Shown here: positions 53,218 through 63,154 of the stretch, in pieces
Numbering within the stretch: the first letter of the stretch is position 1
Layout: each line of letters starts with the position of its first letter
Source: CAZFQG01 sp964520785
GTDB lineage: Bacteria > Planctomycetota > Planctomycetia > Pirellulales > Thermoguttaceae
Direction of reading: 5' to 3'
Assembly: GCA_964520785.1 (NCBI GenBank)
Contig: CAZFQG010000007.1
Coordinates: 1-64,000, forward strand
DNA: 64,000 nucleotides
Notes under the pieces: generated by a model
The model's database searches: none
The model's input: only the letters and a program-made list of their open reading frames with translations
Told to the model about the DNA's origin: nothing
Program-made: the position numbers and the translations under genes

Positions 53218-56200
53218 ATGAGGACGATTGCCCAGCGGCCGGCCGTTTTTCTCGCACCCGTCTTGCTGAGCCTTCTCGGCGCCGGTGTCGCGGCGGAGGG
53301 CATCCCCGCTCCCACCGACGCCCCGAAACCGAATCCGCCGGAGGTCAGTGCATCCCTCTTCCGGATGGAACCGGGGCTGGCGATTGAACTGGTAGCCGGG
53401 GACGAACTGCTCGATGATCCGGTCGACATGGCATTCGACGCGAGGGGACGGATATTCGTGTGCGAGATTCACGGATACAATCTGGAGGGGTATTACGATA
53501 TTCAGGAATTGAACAAGACGGGCGTTCTCGATACTCAAGTCCGGCGGATCGACGCCAGTCCCGAGGCGCAGCAAAGGGCCGAAGAGGGACAATACGGCAC
53601 GGTCAAGCTGCTGGAGGACCTCGACGGCGACGGCCGTTTCGACAAAGCCCATGTCTGGGCGGATCGGCTTCCGCCGTGCTACGGTGTTTGCCCGGTGCGT
53701 GACGGCGTGATCGTCGTCTGTTCTCCGGACGTCCTGTTCCTGGCCGACCGGGACGGCGACGGCGTCGCCGAGGTCCGAGAGGTGCTCTATCAGACGGACG
53801 GCGGTCCGATGTGGAACCGTCCGAGCAATCCCCGATGGAATCTCGACAATTGGATTTATTACGACGGCGGCTACCGTTTCAAGCCGGGCGGCGGCGTCCA
53901 GGAGCGGACCACCGGCGACGGCCAATTCGGCCACGCGACGAACGACTGGGGAGACCGATTCTACATCATCCAATCGCAGCCGGTCCGCTGTGTGGTTCCC
54001 CTGCCGTACCGCTATCTCGCGAGAAATCCGTTCCACTCCGCGGAAGCCGGGATCGTCTCCCTTCTGCCCTACAGCGATCTCTACCCGGTCAGTCAACCAC
54101 ACCCCTGGCGGATGAAGCGGGGTCGGGATCCGGCATGGCTCCGGTTTTACGGCGCGCAGGAGGCGACTCCCAACGGGTTCGTCACGTCGGCGCGCGGGAA
54201 TCTGATCTACCGCGGAGACGACCTGCCGCAGCGCTACCGCCGAGACAATTACTTCTTCTGCGAGAATGCTCAGAACCTGATCCATCGGTGTCTCGTTCAC
54301 CGCGAAGGGGCCGGTTTCACGGCATCGCGCGCCCGGGACGATAAGACGGAGTTCCTCGCGACGGAGGAGATATGGTTCCGGCCGGTCAACATGGCCCAAG
54401 GGCCCGACGGAGCGATCTACATCGTCGACATGTACCGCGAGATCATCGAGGATTATTCCGCCATCCCGCGATCCCTTCAACAGCAATACGTCGAATCGCT
54501 CATCGCCGGTCATGACAGGGGACGGATCTGGCGATTGAAAGCGAAGGACGCTCGTCCGTGGCGGCCGGTCGATTTGACGAAGGACTCGACCGCCGCCCTC
54601 GTCGAACACCTGAATTCCGCGAACGCCTGGTGGCGCGAGACGGCACAGCGCGTACTCGTGGAGCGGAACGACCATTCGGCCGCGGCGGCCTTGGCGGCGC
54701 TCGTCCGCGAGGGTCGGACGCCGCGCGCGCGGTTGCACGCCCTTTGCGCGCTCGATGGTCTGGGAATTCTGAAACCGGGCGTTCTTCGAGGGGCGCTCTC
54801 GGATGGACATTTCGCCGTCCGGACGCACGCGGTGCGGCTCGCGGAACCGTGGCTCGACGCCAGCGCGGAGATTCGGACGAAAGTCCTCGCCATGGCCGAG
54901 CACGAATCGGACGCCAAGGTCCGTCTGCAACTGGCCCTCTCGCTGGGAGAAACCGAGAGTCCGGAAGCGGCCGCGGCTCTGGCGAGACTGGCACGGAACC
55001 ACGGCAACGAGCCTTGGATGGCCGACGCGGTTCTCAGTTCCTCGGCTGGCACGGCGGCAACATTGCTGGCCGAGTTGCTTAGCGAAGATTCCGGTGAGGC
55101 GACGGTCCTCATTCCCAAGCTGGCCGCGGTGATCGGAACGCGCCGCGATGCCGAGGAGATGGCGAATACGCTCAGGGCCGTCGCCGAAGCGAACGCGGCC
55201 CAGCCGGGACGGACCGCCGTACTCAAAGGCCTTGTGGAGGGACTGAACCGGGGAAAACCGCGGCCGCTCGAATCGGCGCGCGGGCGCGATGCCCTTTGCC
55301 GGCTCTTGCGCGATGACTCGGTGGCGGTTCAGGGTCTGGCCGTCGAGGTGGCCGGACGGCTTCGCCTGGAAGACAGCGAAGAGCTTCGCGCCGTTCTCAC
55401 GTCAGCGCTCGAGACGGCCCGAGACTTCGAACTTTCCGAAGAAGAACGCCTCGTCGCGCTGAGGCTCCTCCAAAGCGCGGCCTTCGAAGACGTGGCTGAA
55501 CTGACCGAGGAACTTCTCGCGCCGACGCAACTACCCGCGATACAGCTCGCGGCGATCAAGACTCTCTCCTCCTTCGACGATCCGCGGGTGAGCGAGGTCC
55601 TTCTCGCCGATTTCGTCCGCTTCACTCCGAAACTCCAGACGGCCGTCCTCGACGCCGTCTTCGCCCGGGAAAACCGCCTGGCCGGGTTGCTCGACGCCGT
55701 GGAGGCCGGGGCGTTGCGACCGGCGGCCCTGGATCCCGCTCGACGGGTCCGCCTCATGGAAAACCGCGACCCCCCCTTGAAAGAGCGGGCTCGCCGATTG
55801 TTGGGGGACGGCCCGACCCGAAAGGAACGCGAGGAAGTCCTGGCGAGATACGTCGTCGCGCTAGAAGGCGAACACGACGTCCGGCACGGACGCGTCGTTT
55901 TCGACGAGCAGTGCGCGAAATGCCATAAGCTCGAAGGACGCGGATTCGAGGTCGGACCCGATTTGGGAAGTATTACCCGCCGCGCCGACGAAACGCTCGT
56001 CTCGGACATCCTGGACCCGGCTCGCGAGATCACGGTCGGATATCAGAATTACTCGATCGTAACGCAAGACGGGCGCATCTTCACCGGGGTACTGGGTTCC
56101 GAAACGGCGACGAGCGTCACGCTGAGGCAGGAGGAGGGTGCGGAGGAAACGATTCTCCGCCGCGATATAGACGAAATGGAGGAGTCTCCCCTGTCGATGA

Positions 56201-56778
56201 TGCCGGAGGAATTGGAGAAACTCGTTTCGCCGAAAGACGTGGCCGATTTAATCGCCTATCTCCGCGAGACATTGGGACCGGTTCCACCTTCCACGGTCAC
56301 CCTCTTCGACGATCAACCCGAATTCGTGGACGCGTTGCGCGAAGGTCCCGGCACCGCGTCGCTCGACGATTCCGACTCGTTCAGCGGCAGGGTCTGTCTG
56401 GCGATCACGCCGTTGCAGCGGCAATCCGCGAACATCGACGGTTGGGAATATCGCATCGCGGAGAGTCCGGCACCGGGGGAGTACCGCTACGTTCGTTTCG
56501 CCTGGAAGTCGGCTGGGGCGACCGGCATGATGCTCGAACTGGCGGCGAATGGTTCGTGGCCCCCCGCGGACGCCTCGCTTCGCAGGTACTACTGCGGCGA
56601 GAACACGACCGGGTGGGCCGCCGTTGAAATCCAGCCGCATGCCCCCTCCGAATGGACCGTCGTAACGCGGGATCTTTGGGCCGATTTCGGCACGTTTACC
56701 CTTACCGGCATCGCTCCTACGGCGATGGGCGGTACCGCGAAGTTTGATCGGATCGAGCTGCTCCGCGAGCTGAAGTAG
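53218..56778 (+). CDS. PVC-type haem-binding protein (putative membrane-bound dehydrogenase)
   Basis: 1186 residues with a signal peptide (PAVFLAPVLLSLLGAGVAA). Residues about 40-430 are a soluble-dehydrogenase-like beta-propeller (FDARGRIFVCEIHGYNLEGYYD, LEDLDGDGRFDKAHVWADRLP, PDGAIYIVDMYREIIED). Residues about 440-880 are HEAT repeats. A cytochrome c domain follows with CAKCHKLEGRG near residue 898 and a possible Met ligand near 992. The final 150 residues form a beta-sandwich-like domain. ATG 53218 is set by GGAG at 53206-53209. Many planctomycetes carry dozens of such proteins, thought to oxidise sugars or alcohols in the periplasm; the substrate is unknown. Confidence 0.87.
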   Translation: MRTIAQRPAVFLAPVLLSLLGAGVAAEGIPAPTDAPKPNPPEVSASLFRMEPGLAIELVAGDELLDDPVDMAFDARGRIFVCEIHGYNLEGYYDIQELNKTGVLDTQVRRIDASPEAQQRAEEGQYGTVKLLEDLDGDGRFDKAHVWADRLPPCYGVCPVRDGVIVVCSPDVLFLADRDGDGVAEVREVLYQTDGGPMWNRPSNPRWNLDNWIYYDGGYRFKPGGGVQERTTGDGQFGHATNDWGDRFYIIQSQPVRCVVPLPYRYLARNPFHSAEAGIVSLLPYSDLYPVSQPHPWRMKRGRDPAWLRFYGAQEATPNGFVTSARGNLIYRGDDLPQRYRRDNYFFCENAQNLIHRCLVHREGAGFTASRARDDKTEFLATEEIWFRPVNMAQGPDGAIYIVDMYREIIEDYSAIPRSLQQQYVESLIAGHDRGRIWRLKAKDARPWRPVDLTKDSTAALVEHLNSANAWWRETAQRVLVERNDHSAAAALAALVREGRTPRARLHALCALDGLGILKPGVLRGALSDGHFAVRTHAVRLAEPWLDASAEIRTKVLAMAEHESDAKVRLQLALSLGETESPEAAAALARLARNHGNEPWMADAVLSSSAGTAATLLAELLSEDSGEATVLIPKLAAVIGTRRDAEEMANTLRAVAEANAAQPGRTAVLKGLVEGLNRGKPRPLESARGRDALCRLLRDDSVAVQGLAVEVAGRLRLEDSEELRAVLTSALETARDFELSEEERLVALRLLQSAAFEDVAELTEELLAPTQLPAIQLAAIKTLSSFDDPRVSEVLLADFVRFTPKLQTAVLDAVFARENRLAGLLDAVEAGALRPAALDPARRVRLMENRDPPLKERARRLLGDGPTRKEREEVLARYVVALEGEHDVRHGRVVFDEQCAKCHKLEGRGFEVGPDLGSITRRADETLVSDILDPAREITVGYQNYSIVTQDGRIFTGVLGSETATSVTLRQEEGAEETILRRDIDEMEESPLSMMPEELEKLVSPKDVADLIAYLRETLGPVPPSTVTLFDDQPEFVDALREGPGTASLDDSDSFSGRVCLAITPLQRQSANIDGWEYRIAESPAPGEYRYVRFAWKSAGATGMMLELAANGSWPPADASLRRYYCGENTTGWAAVEIQPHAPSEWTVVTRDLWADFGTFTLTGIAPTAMGGTAKFDRIELLRELK

Positions 56779-56784
56779 ATGCGA

Positions 56785-57141
56785 TCATTCCGGAACCGGC
56801 TCAATCGTCGCCCACATCGAACCCGTGCAACCCCCGACGAGGTCATCCTTGCCGAAGGCGTGGATCTGATCCCGCTTCAGCTCGGCATGTTCCCTGGTCG
56901 TGGTCAAAACGACCGCGCGGCCCTGCGTGTCGATCTCCTTCGCCAATAGAAACCCCTTCTCCGGGGGATGCCCGAAAAGCGTTGTGAGCATAATGATGAC
57001 ATACTCGTACGAATGCTCCTCGTCATTCCAGAGAATCACCTGGTAGCGGGGCTGACGCTTACGTTGTTGGTCGTCCTCCGGCCGAGTACGCCTTTTCGGC
57101 GTGACCGTCGGCTCGACGACGGCGCTGTTGCCGTTACTCAT
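56785..57141 (-). CDS. clpS: ClpS-like adaptor protein
   Basis: 118 residues. ClpS delivers N-degron proteins to ClpAP. The ClpS fold is recognised from YQVILWNDEEHSYEYVIIMLTTLFG, HPPEKGFLLAKEIDTQGRAVV and HAELKRDQIHAFG. The N-degron pocket normally has N-D-(D/x)-x-x-x-M-E-F-V; here it reads NDEEHSYEYVI, with tyrosine/isoleucine changes at the usual M/F positions. A basic, disordered N-terminus of about 30 residues precedes it. No clpA is nearby. Convergent with the haem protein, 6 nt apart. Confidence 0.82.
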   Translation of the reverse strand: MSNGNSAVVEPTVTPKRRTRPEDDQQRKRQPRYQVILWNDEEHSYEYVIIMLTTLFGHPPEKGFLLAKEIDTQGRAVVLTTTREHAELKRDQIHAFGKDDLVGGCTGSMWATIEPVPE

Positions 57142-57449
57142 GGGCTCCTGGCCTCGATCGGGTTGGAATCCTGGCGGGCGGCGGATACAATCCGTGAGAC
57201 AATCGAGATTCAGTCGACGTTCGACCGGTACGCGCGCTTCCCTCTTAGTCTGGGAAGTAGGGCGGGAGTAGAACCGGGTCGACCCTGGTCCCGCTCGGCC
57301 GATTCGCCGTTTTGATGAATCTCACAACTGTTATATTTAACCGGCATGAAGGGCTTGCGGCCAGAAGAAAACTCAACGTTTGCGCACAATGAGCCCTTTC
57401 CTTTTGCCTATTCTGTTTATCGTCACTAGAATGCCAAGCTACCCAGCAT
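57142..57449. other. Intergenic region between clpS and the M20 peptidase gene
   Basis: 308 bp between divergent genes. The right half is AT-richer and probably holds the peptidase promoter, but I cannot pick a -35/-10 pair with confidence. No ORF or RNA motif seen. Confidence 0.4.
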
Positions 57450-58811
57450 ATGTCCTCCATAAAAACCTATTTAAGCGAAAATGCGTGCCGATTTGAAGAG
57501 GAATTGTGTCAATTCCTCCGAATCCCCAGCGTCAGTGCGGACTCCTCCCTTCGAGAAAGTGTTATTGAATCCGCCAAATGGGTGGAATGGCAGCTTGCGG
57601 AGATTGGTTTCAACGTCCGGTTCATTCAAACCAACCGCCATCCGCTGGTTTATGCGGAAGGTCCCCAGGTGCAGGGGCGGCCCACGTTGCTGTACTACGG
57701 CCATTTCGACGTCCAACCCGCCGACCCGCTGGACAAGTGGATCACACCCCCTTTCGAACCGTCCATCCGCGAGGGCAGGGTCTACGCCAGGGGTTCGGCC
57801 GACGACAAGGGCCAGCTCCTGACGCATCTGAAGGCGATGGAGGCGTGGACGAAGGTCCGCGGGGAACTCCCGGTGAACGTCAAGTTCATCTTCGAGGGGG
57901 AGGAGGAGGTCGGCAGCGAGAGCCTTGAGCGGTTCATCGCCGAAAACGCCGAGCTGCTGGCGTGCGATTGCGTCGTCGTGAGCGACACGTGCCAGTTCGG
58001 CCCGGACCGGCCGGCGATTACCTACGGCCTCCGCGGGATCGCCTATTTCGAGATGAAGCTGACCGGAGCGGCGCGGGATCTGCACTCCGGCTCGTTCGGC
58101 GGATGCGTGATGAATCCGGCGAACGCCCTGGTCGAGATGCTGTCTCATCTGGTGGACCGGGACGGCCGGATTCAGGTGCCGGGGTTCTACGACGACGTAG
58201 TCCCCCTCGCTCAGCGCGAGCGGGAGCAGTTCGCCGCCCTTCCGTTTGACGAAAGCGCCTTCGCCGCGGAGCTGGGGGTTATCGAACTGCACGGCGAAGC
58301 CGGCTACACCACGCTCGAACGCCGCTGGGCCCGGCCGAGTTACGACCTGTGCGGGTTGACCTCCGGGTACTCCGGCGAAGGGGCGAAGACGGTACTGCCG
58401 GCCACGGCGAGCGCGAAGATCAGCTTCCGCCTCGTGCCGAATCAAGACCCGAAGGAGATCGGCCGGAAGGTGCAGGCCTTTATGGAGGGGCTGCTCCCGA
58501 GGGGGATTCGCATGGAATGGTCGGAGTTGCACGGGGCGGGCGGATTGCTCGTTTCGCTTGATAGTCCTTTCGTCCGCGCGGCCGCCAGGGCGATTGAGAA
58601 GGCGTTCGGCGTCGCGCCGATTTACAACCGCGAAGGCGGGTCCATTCCGATTATGACGACTTTCGCGGAGACTCTCCAGGCGGACGTCCTGCTGCTCGGC
58701 TGGGCTCAGGATGACGATAACACCCACAGCCCCAACGAGCGGTTCCTGCTAAAGGACTTCCACCGCGGCATCGAAGCGTCGGTGGGACTGCTCGATGAAC
58801 TCCAGAAGTAG
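57450..58811 (+). CDS. M20-family dipeptidase / aminoacylase-type metallopeptidase
   Basis: 453 residues. Dizinc peptidase of the M20 family, likely cleaving dipeptides or N-acyl amino acids in the cytoplasm. Metal and catalytic residues: YYGHFDVQP (H, D), ARGSADDKGQL (D), FEGEEEVGSES (the EE pair), VVSDTCQFG (D) and the C-terminal histidine in DDNTHSPNERF. The dimerisation domain insertion with DLHSGSFGG is present. No signal peptide. Downstream by 57 nt is serS; co-transcription is possible. Confidence 0.92.
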   Translation: MSSIKTYLSENACRFEEELCQFLRIPSVSADSSLRESVIESAKWVEWQLAEIGFNVRFIQTNRHPLVYAEGPQVQGRPTLLYYGHFDVQPADPLDKWITPPFEPSIREGRVYARGSADDKGQLLTHLKAMEAWTKVRGELPVNVKFIFEGEEEVGSESLERFIAENAELLACDCVVVSDTCQFGPDRPAITYGLRGIAYFEMKLTGAARDLHSGSFGGCVMNPANALVEMLSHLVDRDGRIQVPGFYDDVVPLAQREREQFAALPFDESAFAAELGVIELHGEAGYTTLERRWARPSYDLCGLTSGYSGEGAKTVLPATASAKISFRLVPNQDPKEIGRKVQAFMEGLLPRGIRMEWSELHGAGGLLVSLDSPFVRAAARAIEKAFGVAPIYNREGGSIPIMTTFAETLQADVLLLGWAQDDDNTHSPNERFLLKDFHRGIEASVGLLDELQK

Positions 58812-58868
58812 CTTTTCGCCCCAATCGCCCAACCACCAACCACCAGTCCTCATTCACCATCCCTTCCC

Positions 58869-60146
58869 ATGCTAGACCGCAAATTCATCCTCGAAAACGC
58901 CGACCTCGTCCAGAAGAACTGCGTCAACCGGAATATCGAAGTGGATGTCTCTCAGTTCGTCGCCCTGGAGGGCCGGCGGAAGGAACTGCAAACCCGCGTG
59001 GACGACGTCAACCGCCGGGCGAACGAGGTCTCCAAGTCGATCGGCAAGGCGAAGGACCAGACGGAGCGGGAGGACCGGGTTGCCGAGGGGCGCCGGCTAA
59101 GGGAGGAGGTCTCCGCCCTCCGCGAAGAGCTGGCCGCGTTGACGGAGGAACTCGACGGCATCCACCGGATGATTCCGAACCTCTCCCACCCGGACGTGCC
59201 GGTCGGGGTGGACGACAAGGCGAATCTGGAGATCGCCAAGGGGAAGACGCCGATTCCCGAGTTCGGCTTCAAGCCGCTGGACCACGTCGAGCTGGGGGAG
59301 AAGCTCGATCTGATGGACTTCGAGGGGGGAGCCAGGGTGGCGGGGCACGGGTTCTACTTCCTCAAGCGCGACGCGGTGCTCTTGGAACTGGCGATGCAGC
59401 AGTTCGCGGTGAACTTCCTCGTGAAGGAAGGCTACATTCCCATTACCACGCCCGACTTGGCACGGAACGAAATTCTGGAGGGGGTCGGGTATATTCCGCG
59501 AGGTCCGGAGACGCAGATTTACACGATCGAGAACAGCGACCTGAGCCTGATCGCCACGGCGGAAATCACGCTTGGTGGACGTCTGGCCGGTGAGACGGTC
59601 GACGCGGAAATCCTCCCGGTCCGGGTCTGCGGCATCAGCCACTGCTTCCGGACGGAGGCGGGCGCCCACGGCCGCGCCACCCGGGGGCTCTACCGCGTCC
59701 ACCAGTTCACGAAGGTGGAGATGTTCGCCTTCACCCTTCCGGATCAGAGCGAGGCGATGCACGAGGAACTCCGCGAGATGGAGTGCCGCATTTTCGACGC
59801 CTTGGGCATTCCCTACCGCGTCGTCGACACGGCGACCGGCGACCTCGGCGGCCCGGCGTATCGCAAGTACGACCTGGAGGCCTGGATGCCCGGCCGGGGG
59901 GACTACGGCGAGGTGACCAGCACGTCGAACTGCACCGACTATCAGTCGCGGCGGCTGAACATCCGCTACCGCGAGAAGGGCAAGAAAGGCACCCATTTTA
60001 TCCACACCCTCAACGGCACCGCCATTGCCCTAAGCCGCGGCCTCATTGCCATCCTGGAAAACTACCAACAGGCCGACGGTTCCGTGGTCATCCCCGAAGT
60101 CCTCCGGCCGTACATGGGGAAGGAGAGGATCGAGGCGGCCGGGTGA
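58869..60146 (+). CDS. serS: Serine-tRNA ligase
   Basis: 425 residues, standard length. The N-terminal about 110 residues form the antiparallel coiled-coil arm that contacts tRNA (RRKELQTRVDDVNRRANEVSKSI). The class II catalytic core has motif 2 in ISHCFRTEAGAHGRATRGLYR and motif 3 in LNGTAIALSRGLIAILENYQ. The end VIPEVLRPYMGKERI is typical. ATG 58869 gives MLDRKFILENADLVQKN, the usual start. Confidence 0.97.
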   Translation: MLDRKFILENADLVQKNCVNRNIEVDVSQFVALEGRRKELQTRVDDVNRRANEVSKSIGKAKDQTEREDRVAEGRRLREEVSALREELAALTEELDGIHRMIPNLSHPDVPVGVDDKANLEIAKGKTPIPEFGFKPLDHVELGEKLDLMDFEGGARVAGHGFYFLKRDAVLLELAMQQFAVNFLVKEGYIPITTPDLARNEILEGVGYIPRGPETQIYTIENSDLSLIATAEITLGGRLAGETVDAEILPVRVCGISHCFRTEAGAHGRATRGLYRVHQFTKVEMFAFTLPDQSEAMHEELREMECRIFDALGIPYRVVDTATGDLGGPAYRKYDLEAWMPGRGDYGEVTSTSNCTDYQSRRLNIRYREKGKKGTHFIHTLNGTAIALSRGLIAILENYQQADGSVVIPEVLRPYMGKERIEAAG

Positions 60147-60165
60147 GTGGGAGGAAGGCGGACCA

Positions 60166-60594
60166 ATGATCACGCGAATCATCACGGCGGCACTCGTGGG
60201 TGGGTTCGTTGTGTTTTTCCAGCAACTCGGGCCGTATTACGAGGGTCCCATCGCTTTTCTCGGTGCGTTGGCGGCTATTCCCTTCGGGACCATGCTCAGC
60301 GGCGCGGCCGCGTGCATCATATCGCTGTTGTTCCTGCCGGTCTTGCTGACCACGGCTTGGGAGAAATGGCGCGAGCTGTGGTGGGTGCCCTGCGTGTTCT
60401 TCGCGTGTGGAATCTTGTCCACCATCGTGTCGAGATCGCCTCTGATGGTCCGCGAGGGGCTCGACCCCGAATTCGGCACGATACCCGTTCATGAATCGCA
60501 CCCCTACTTCGCGCTGGCCGGCTGGCTCTTGATTCTGGTGGCGATCGTGACCTTTCCGAAGCTGGGCCTGAGCGAATCGAAGCGCTGGGTATAG
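60166..60594 (+). CDS. Small integral membrane protein
   Basis: 142 residues with about four hydrophobic segments (GGFVVFFQQLGPYYEGPIAF, GAAACIISLLFLPVLLT, WWVPCVFFACGILSTIV and FALAGWLLILVAIVTF). ATG 60166 is set by GGAGGAAGG at 60150-60158. It follows serS by 19 nt and is likely co-transcribed with it. No recognisable family; function unknown. Confidence 0.65.
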   Translation: MITRIITAALVGGFVVFFQQLGPYYEGPIAFLGALAAIPFGTMLSGAAACIISLLFLPVLLTTAWEKWRELWWVPCVFFACGILSTIVSRSPLMVREGLDPEFGTIPVHESHPYFALAGWLLILVAIVTFPKLGLSESKRWV

Positions 60595-60743
60595 TCGAAA
60601 AGCGCGGATTCGCACGCCGATGCTAATCTTCCCGGATGGCGACCCATTGAGTTGCATTCTGGCCGTTTTCCGGTCTCGCGGGGGTTCCAGGCGGGCATCC
60701 TCTCGATGACCCGGCGGCGGGCGCCGCTGTGTGTTCCACCTCA

Positions 60744-60772
60744 TTGCCCCGGCCAAGCTTTTCCTGTACAAT
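60744..60772 (+). promoter_or_regulatory. Promoter of the phosphofructokinase gene
   Basis: TTGCCC (60744-60749), 17-nt spacer, TACAAT (60767-60772). Its position shows that the in-frame start at 60731 cannot be used from this promoter and supports ATG 60830. Confidence 0.6.
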
Positions 60773-60829
60773 CCCACAATTCGTAGAGAAGGGCTAGTCG
60801 TTCAATATGTATTAGTGGGGAATTCGGAA

Positions 60830-62116
60830 ATGTCGAAGCCAAAAAACTTGGTCGTGGCTCAAAGCGGGGGGCCGACCCCGGTTATTAACAGTAGTCTGCG
60901 CGGTGTGATCGAAGCGGCTCGCGAATTTGCGAATCTCGGCACGGTCTACGGTGCGGTTCACGGAATTGAGGGCGTACTGAAAGAGGAGCTGCTCAATCTT
61001 TCAGACCAGCCGGACGAGGAGATTGCCCTGCTTCGATATACCCCTTCAGCGGGGTCCATCGGAACCTGTCGTTATAAACTCAAAGACTGGCAGGAAGAGG
61101 ATTTCGACCGGGTGATCGACGTCTTCAAGGCCCACGACGTCGGCTATTTCCTCTACAACGGCGGCAACGACTCGATGGATACCGCGAACAAGATTGCCCT
61201 TCTGGCCCGGAAGAAGGGGCTGGACCTCGTCGGCGTCGGCGTACCCAAGACGATCGACAATGACGTCGGCGACAGCGAGTTCAAACTGATCGACCACACC
61301 CCGGGTTACGCCTCGACCGCGAAGTACTGGATGCACATGGTCCAGAACGCGAACGAAGAAAACAAGGGTTCGTGCCCCGCCGATCCGGTTTTGGTGATGC
61401 AGGCGATGGGCCGCAAGATCGGGTTCATCCCGGCGGCCGCCCGACTGGCCGACCCACGACGCGAAATGCCGCTGCAAATCTATCTGGCCGAGAGCCCTTG
61501 CTCTCTGGCGGAAATGGCCGAGAAGGTCAACGAGGAGCTCAAGCAATCCGGGCGCTGCGTCGTTGTCGTCAGTGAAGGTTTCGACGTCGGCGATCTGGGC
61601 GAAGTAAAAGACTCATTCGGGCACACCTCGTTCAGTTCCAGTCAGATCACGGTGGCACAGGTGGTCGTCAATTATCTGAACCAGGCCGGCCTGGCGGCGA
61701 AAGGGGCCGCGCGGGGGAACGTCTCCGGGACGGACCAGCGGCACAACATGGCACATGCCTCGGTCGTCGACCTGGACGAGGCCTACCGTAGCGGTCAGAA
61801 GGCGGTGGAACTGGCGGCGACCGGTCAAGGCGGCTTCATGTCGACGATCCTCCGCGATGAAGGGTTCATTTACAACGTCCGCTACGACAAGGTTCCCTTG
61901 CCGGAGGTCGCCAACAGCGAGCGGACGTTCCCGGCTTCGTGGATTTCCGCGAGCGGCAACGACGTGACGGACGATTTCGTTCGCTACGCCAGGCCGCTCG
62001 TCGGCGAAGACATGCCCAGTCTGCCGATGGTCGGCGGACGGCAGCGAATGACCAGGTTCGAGCCGATCCTGGCGGAGAAGAAATGCCCCCACTACGTACC
62101 CCAGGCGGATCGCTGA
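60830..62116 (+). CDS. pfp: Pyrophosphate-dependent 6-phosphofructokinase
   Basis: 428 residues. Phosphorylates fructose 6-phosphate reversibly with pyrophosphate. The motif GGND in FLYNGGNDSMDTANK and the lysine in PKTIDNDVGD replace the GGDG and PGTIDND of ATP enzymes, which indicates pyrophosphate use. The substrate motif follows in VMQAMGRKIGFIPAAA and VSEGFDVG. Start ATG 60830 because the usual protein begins with SKPKNLVVAQSGGPTPVIN and the promoter lies just upstream. It precedes a HAD hydrolase and gnd, a sugar-phosphate group. Confidence 0.9.
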   Translation: MSKPKNLVVAQSGGPTPVINSSLRGVIEAAREFANLGTVYGAVHGIEGVLKEELLNLSDQPDEEIALLRYTPSAGSIGTCRYKLKDWQEEDFDRVIDVFKAHDVGYFLYNGGNDSMDTANKIALLARKKGLDLVGVGVPKTIDNDVGDSEFKLIDHTPGYASTAKYWMHMVQNANEENKGSCPADPVLVMQAMGRKIGFIPAAARLADPRREMPLQIYLAESPCSLAEMAEKVNEELKQSGRCVVVVSEGFDVGDLGEVKDSFGHTSFSSSQITVAQVVVNYLNQAGLAAKGAARGNVSGTDQRHNMAHASVVDLDEAYRSGQKAVELAATGQGGFMSTILRDEGFIYNVRYDKVPLPEVANSERTFPASWISASGNDVTDDFVRYARPLVGEDMPSLPMVGGRQRMTRFEPILAEKKCPHYVPQADR

Positions 62117-62174
62117 GCACTCCCCCTTCTGCCACTCCGTCACCGTACCACTTCAACCAACCACCTACGAGACC

Positions 62175-63041
62175 ATGCGAGAAATAACACCAAAACACGA
62201 TTTTCTGGTCGGGATCGATTCCGATGGTTGTGCGTTTGACACGATGGAGCTGAAGCACAAGGAATGCTTCATCCCGAATATCGTCAACTACATGGAACTG
62301 CAGGGCGTGAGCAAGTACGCCCGGGAAGCGGCCGAGTTCGTCAACCTCTACAGCAAGAGCCGCGGCGTAAACCGATTCCCGGCCTTGGTGGAAACGCTTG
62401 AATGGCTCCAGAAACGCCCGGAGGTGAAAGCCCGCGGCGTGAAGATCACCATTCCGCGGTCGCTACGGGATTGGATCGCGAAGGAGACGAAGCTGGGCAA
62501 CCCGGCCCTGGAAGCCTACGTGGCCGAACACGATGATCCGGATTTGAAGTTGGTTCTGGCCTGGTCGAAGGCGGTGAATGAGTCGGTCGCCGGAATGGTC
62601 CGCGGCGTTCCCCCGTTCCCCTTCGTTCGCGAGAGCCTCCAGAAGCTCGACGGGACGGCCGACCTCCTGGTATGTTCCGCAACCCCCCAAGAGGCGCTAG
62701 AACGCGAATGGGAAGAGCACGATCTTGCGCGGTACGTGGTGGCGATTTGCGGTCAGGAGGCCGGCACGAAGAAGGAGTCGCTTGGTCTGGCGGCAAAGTA
62801 CTCCCAGGGCCACACGCTGATGATCGGCGACGCCCCCGGTGATTATAAGGCGGCCGTCGCGAACGACGCGCTGTTCTATCCCATCAATCCGGGCGCGGAA
62901 GAGGCGAGTTGGAAGCGGTTCCATGAAGAAGGCATCGATCGGTTCCTCGGCGGAACCTTCGCCGGCGAGTACCAAGAGGCGCTTCTGGAAGAGTTCAACA
63001 GTTATCTGCCGGAAAAACCGCCTTGGCCGGTAGAGCAGTAG
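62175..63041 (+). CDS. HAD-superfamily hydrolase
   Basis: 288 residues. HAD motif I is DSDGCAFDT near residue 15 (nucleophile and acid aspartates), motif II LLVCSATP, motif III lysine in GTKKESL and motif IV IGDAPGDY. A large helical cap lies between motifs I and II (about residues 25-155). Such enzymes dephosphorylate sugar phosphates or nucleotides; the neighbours (phosphofructokinase and 6-phosphogluconate dehydrogenase) suggest a sugar phosphate, but this is inference. 58 nt after the phosphofructokinase stop. Confidence 0.85.
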   Translation: MREITPKHDFLVGIDSDGCAFDTMELKHKECFIPNIVNYMELQGVSKYAREAAEFVNLYSKSRGVNRFPALVETLEWLQKRPEVKARGVKITIPRSLRDWIAKETKLGNPALEAYVAEHDDPDLKLVLAWSKAVNESVAGMVRGVPPFPFVRESLQKLDGTADLLVCSATPQEALEREWEEHDLARYVVAICGQEAGTKKESLGLAAKYSQGHTLMIGDAPGDYKAAVANDALFYPINPGAEEASWKRFHEEGIDRFLGGTFAGEYQEALLEEFNSYLPEKPPWPVEQ

Positions 63042-63154
63042 TAGGCCCCTCATGCCGGGGGAGGGCCTGAGATCGCGGTGTAGGTCGCCGAACGACACGG
63101 TACCGAGACCGCCTCCCCTAAAACCTGGCAGCCCAATCCCGGAGGATCTTCGTG

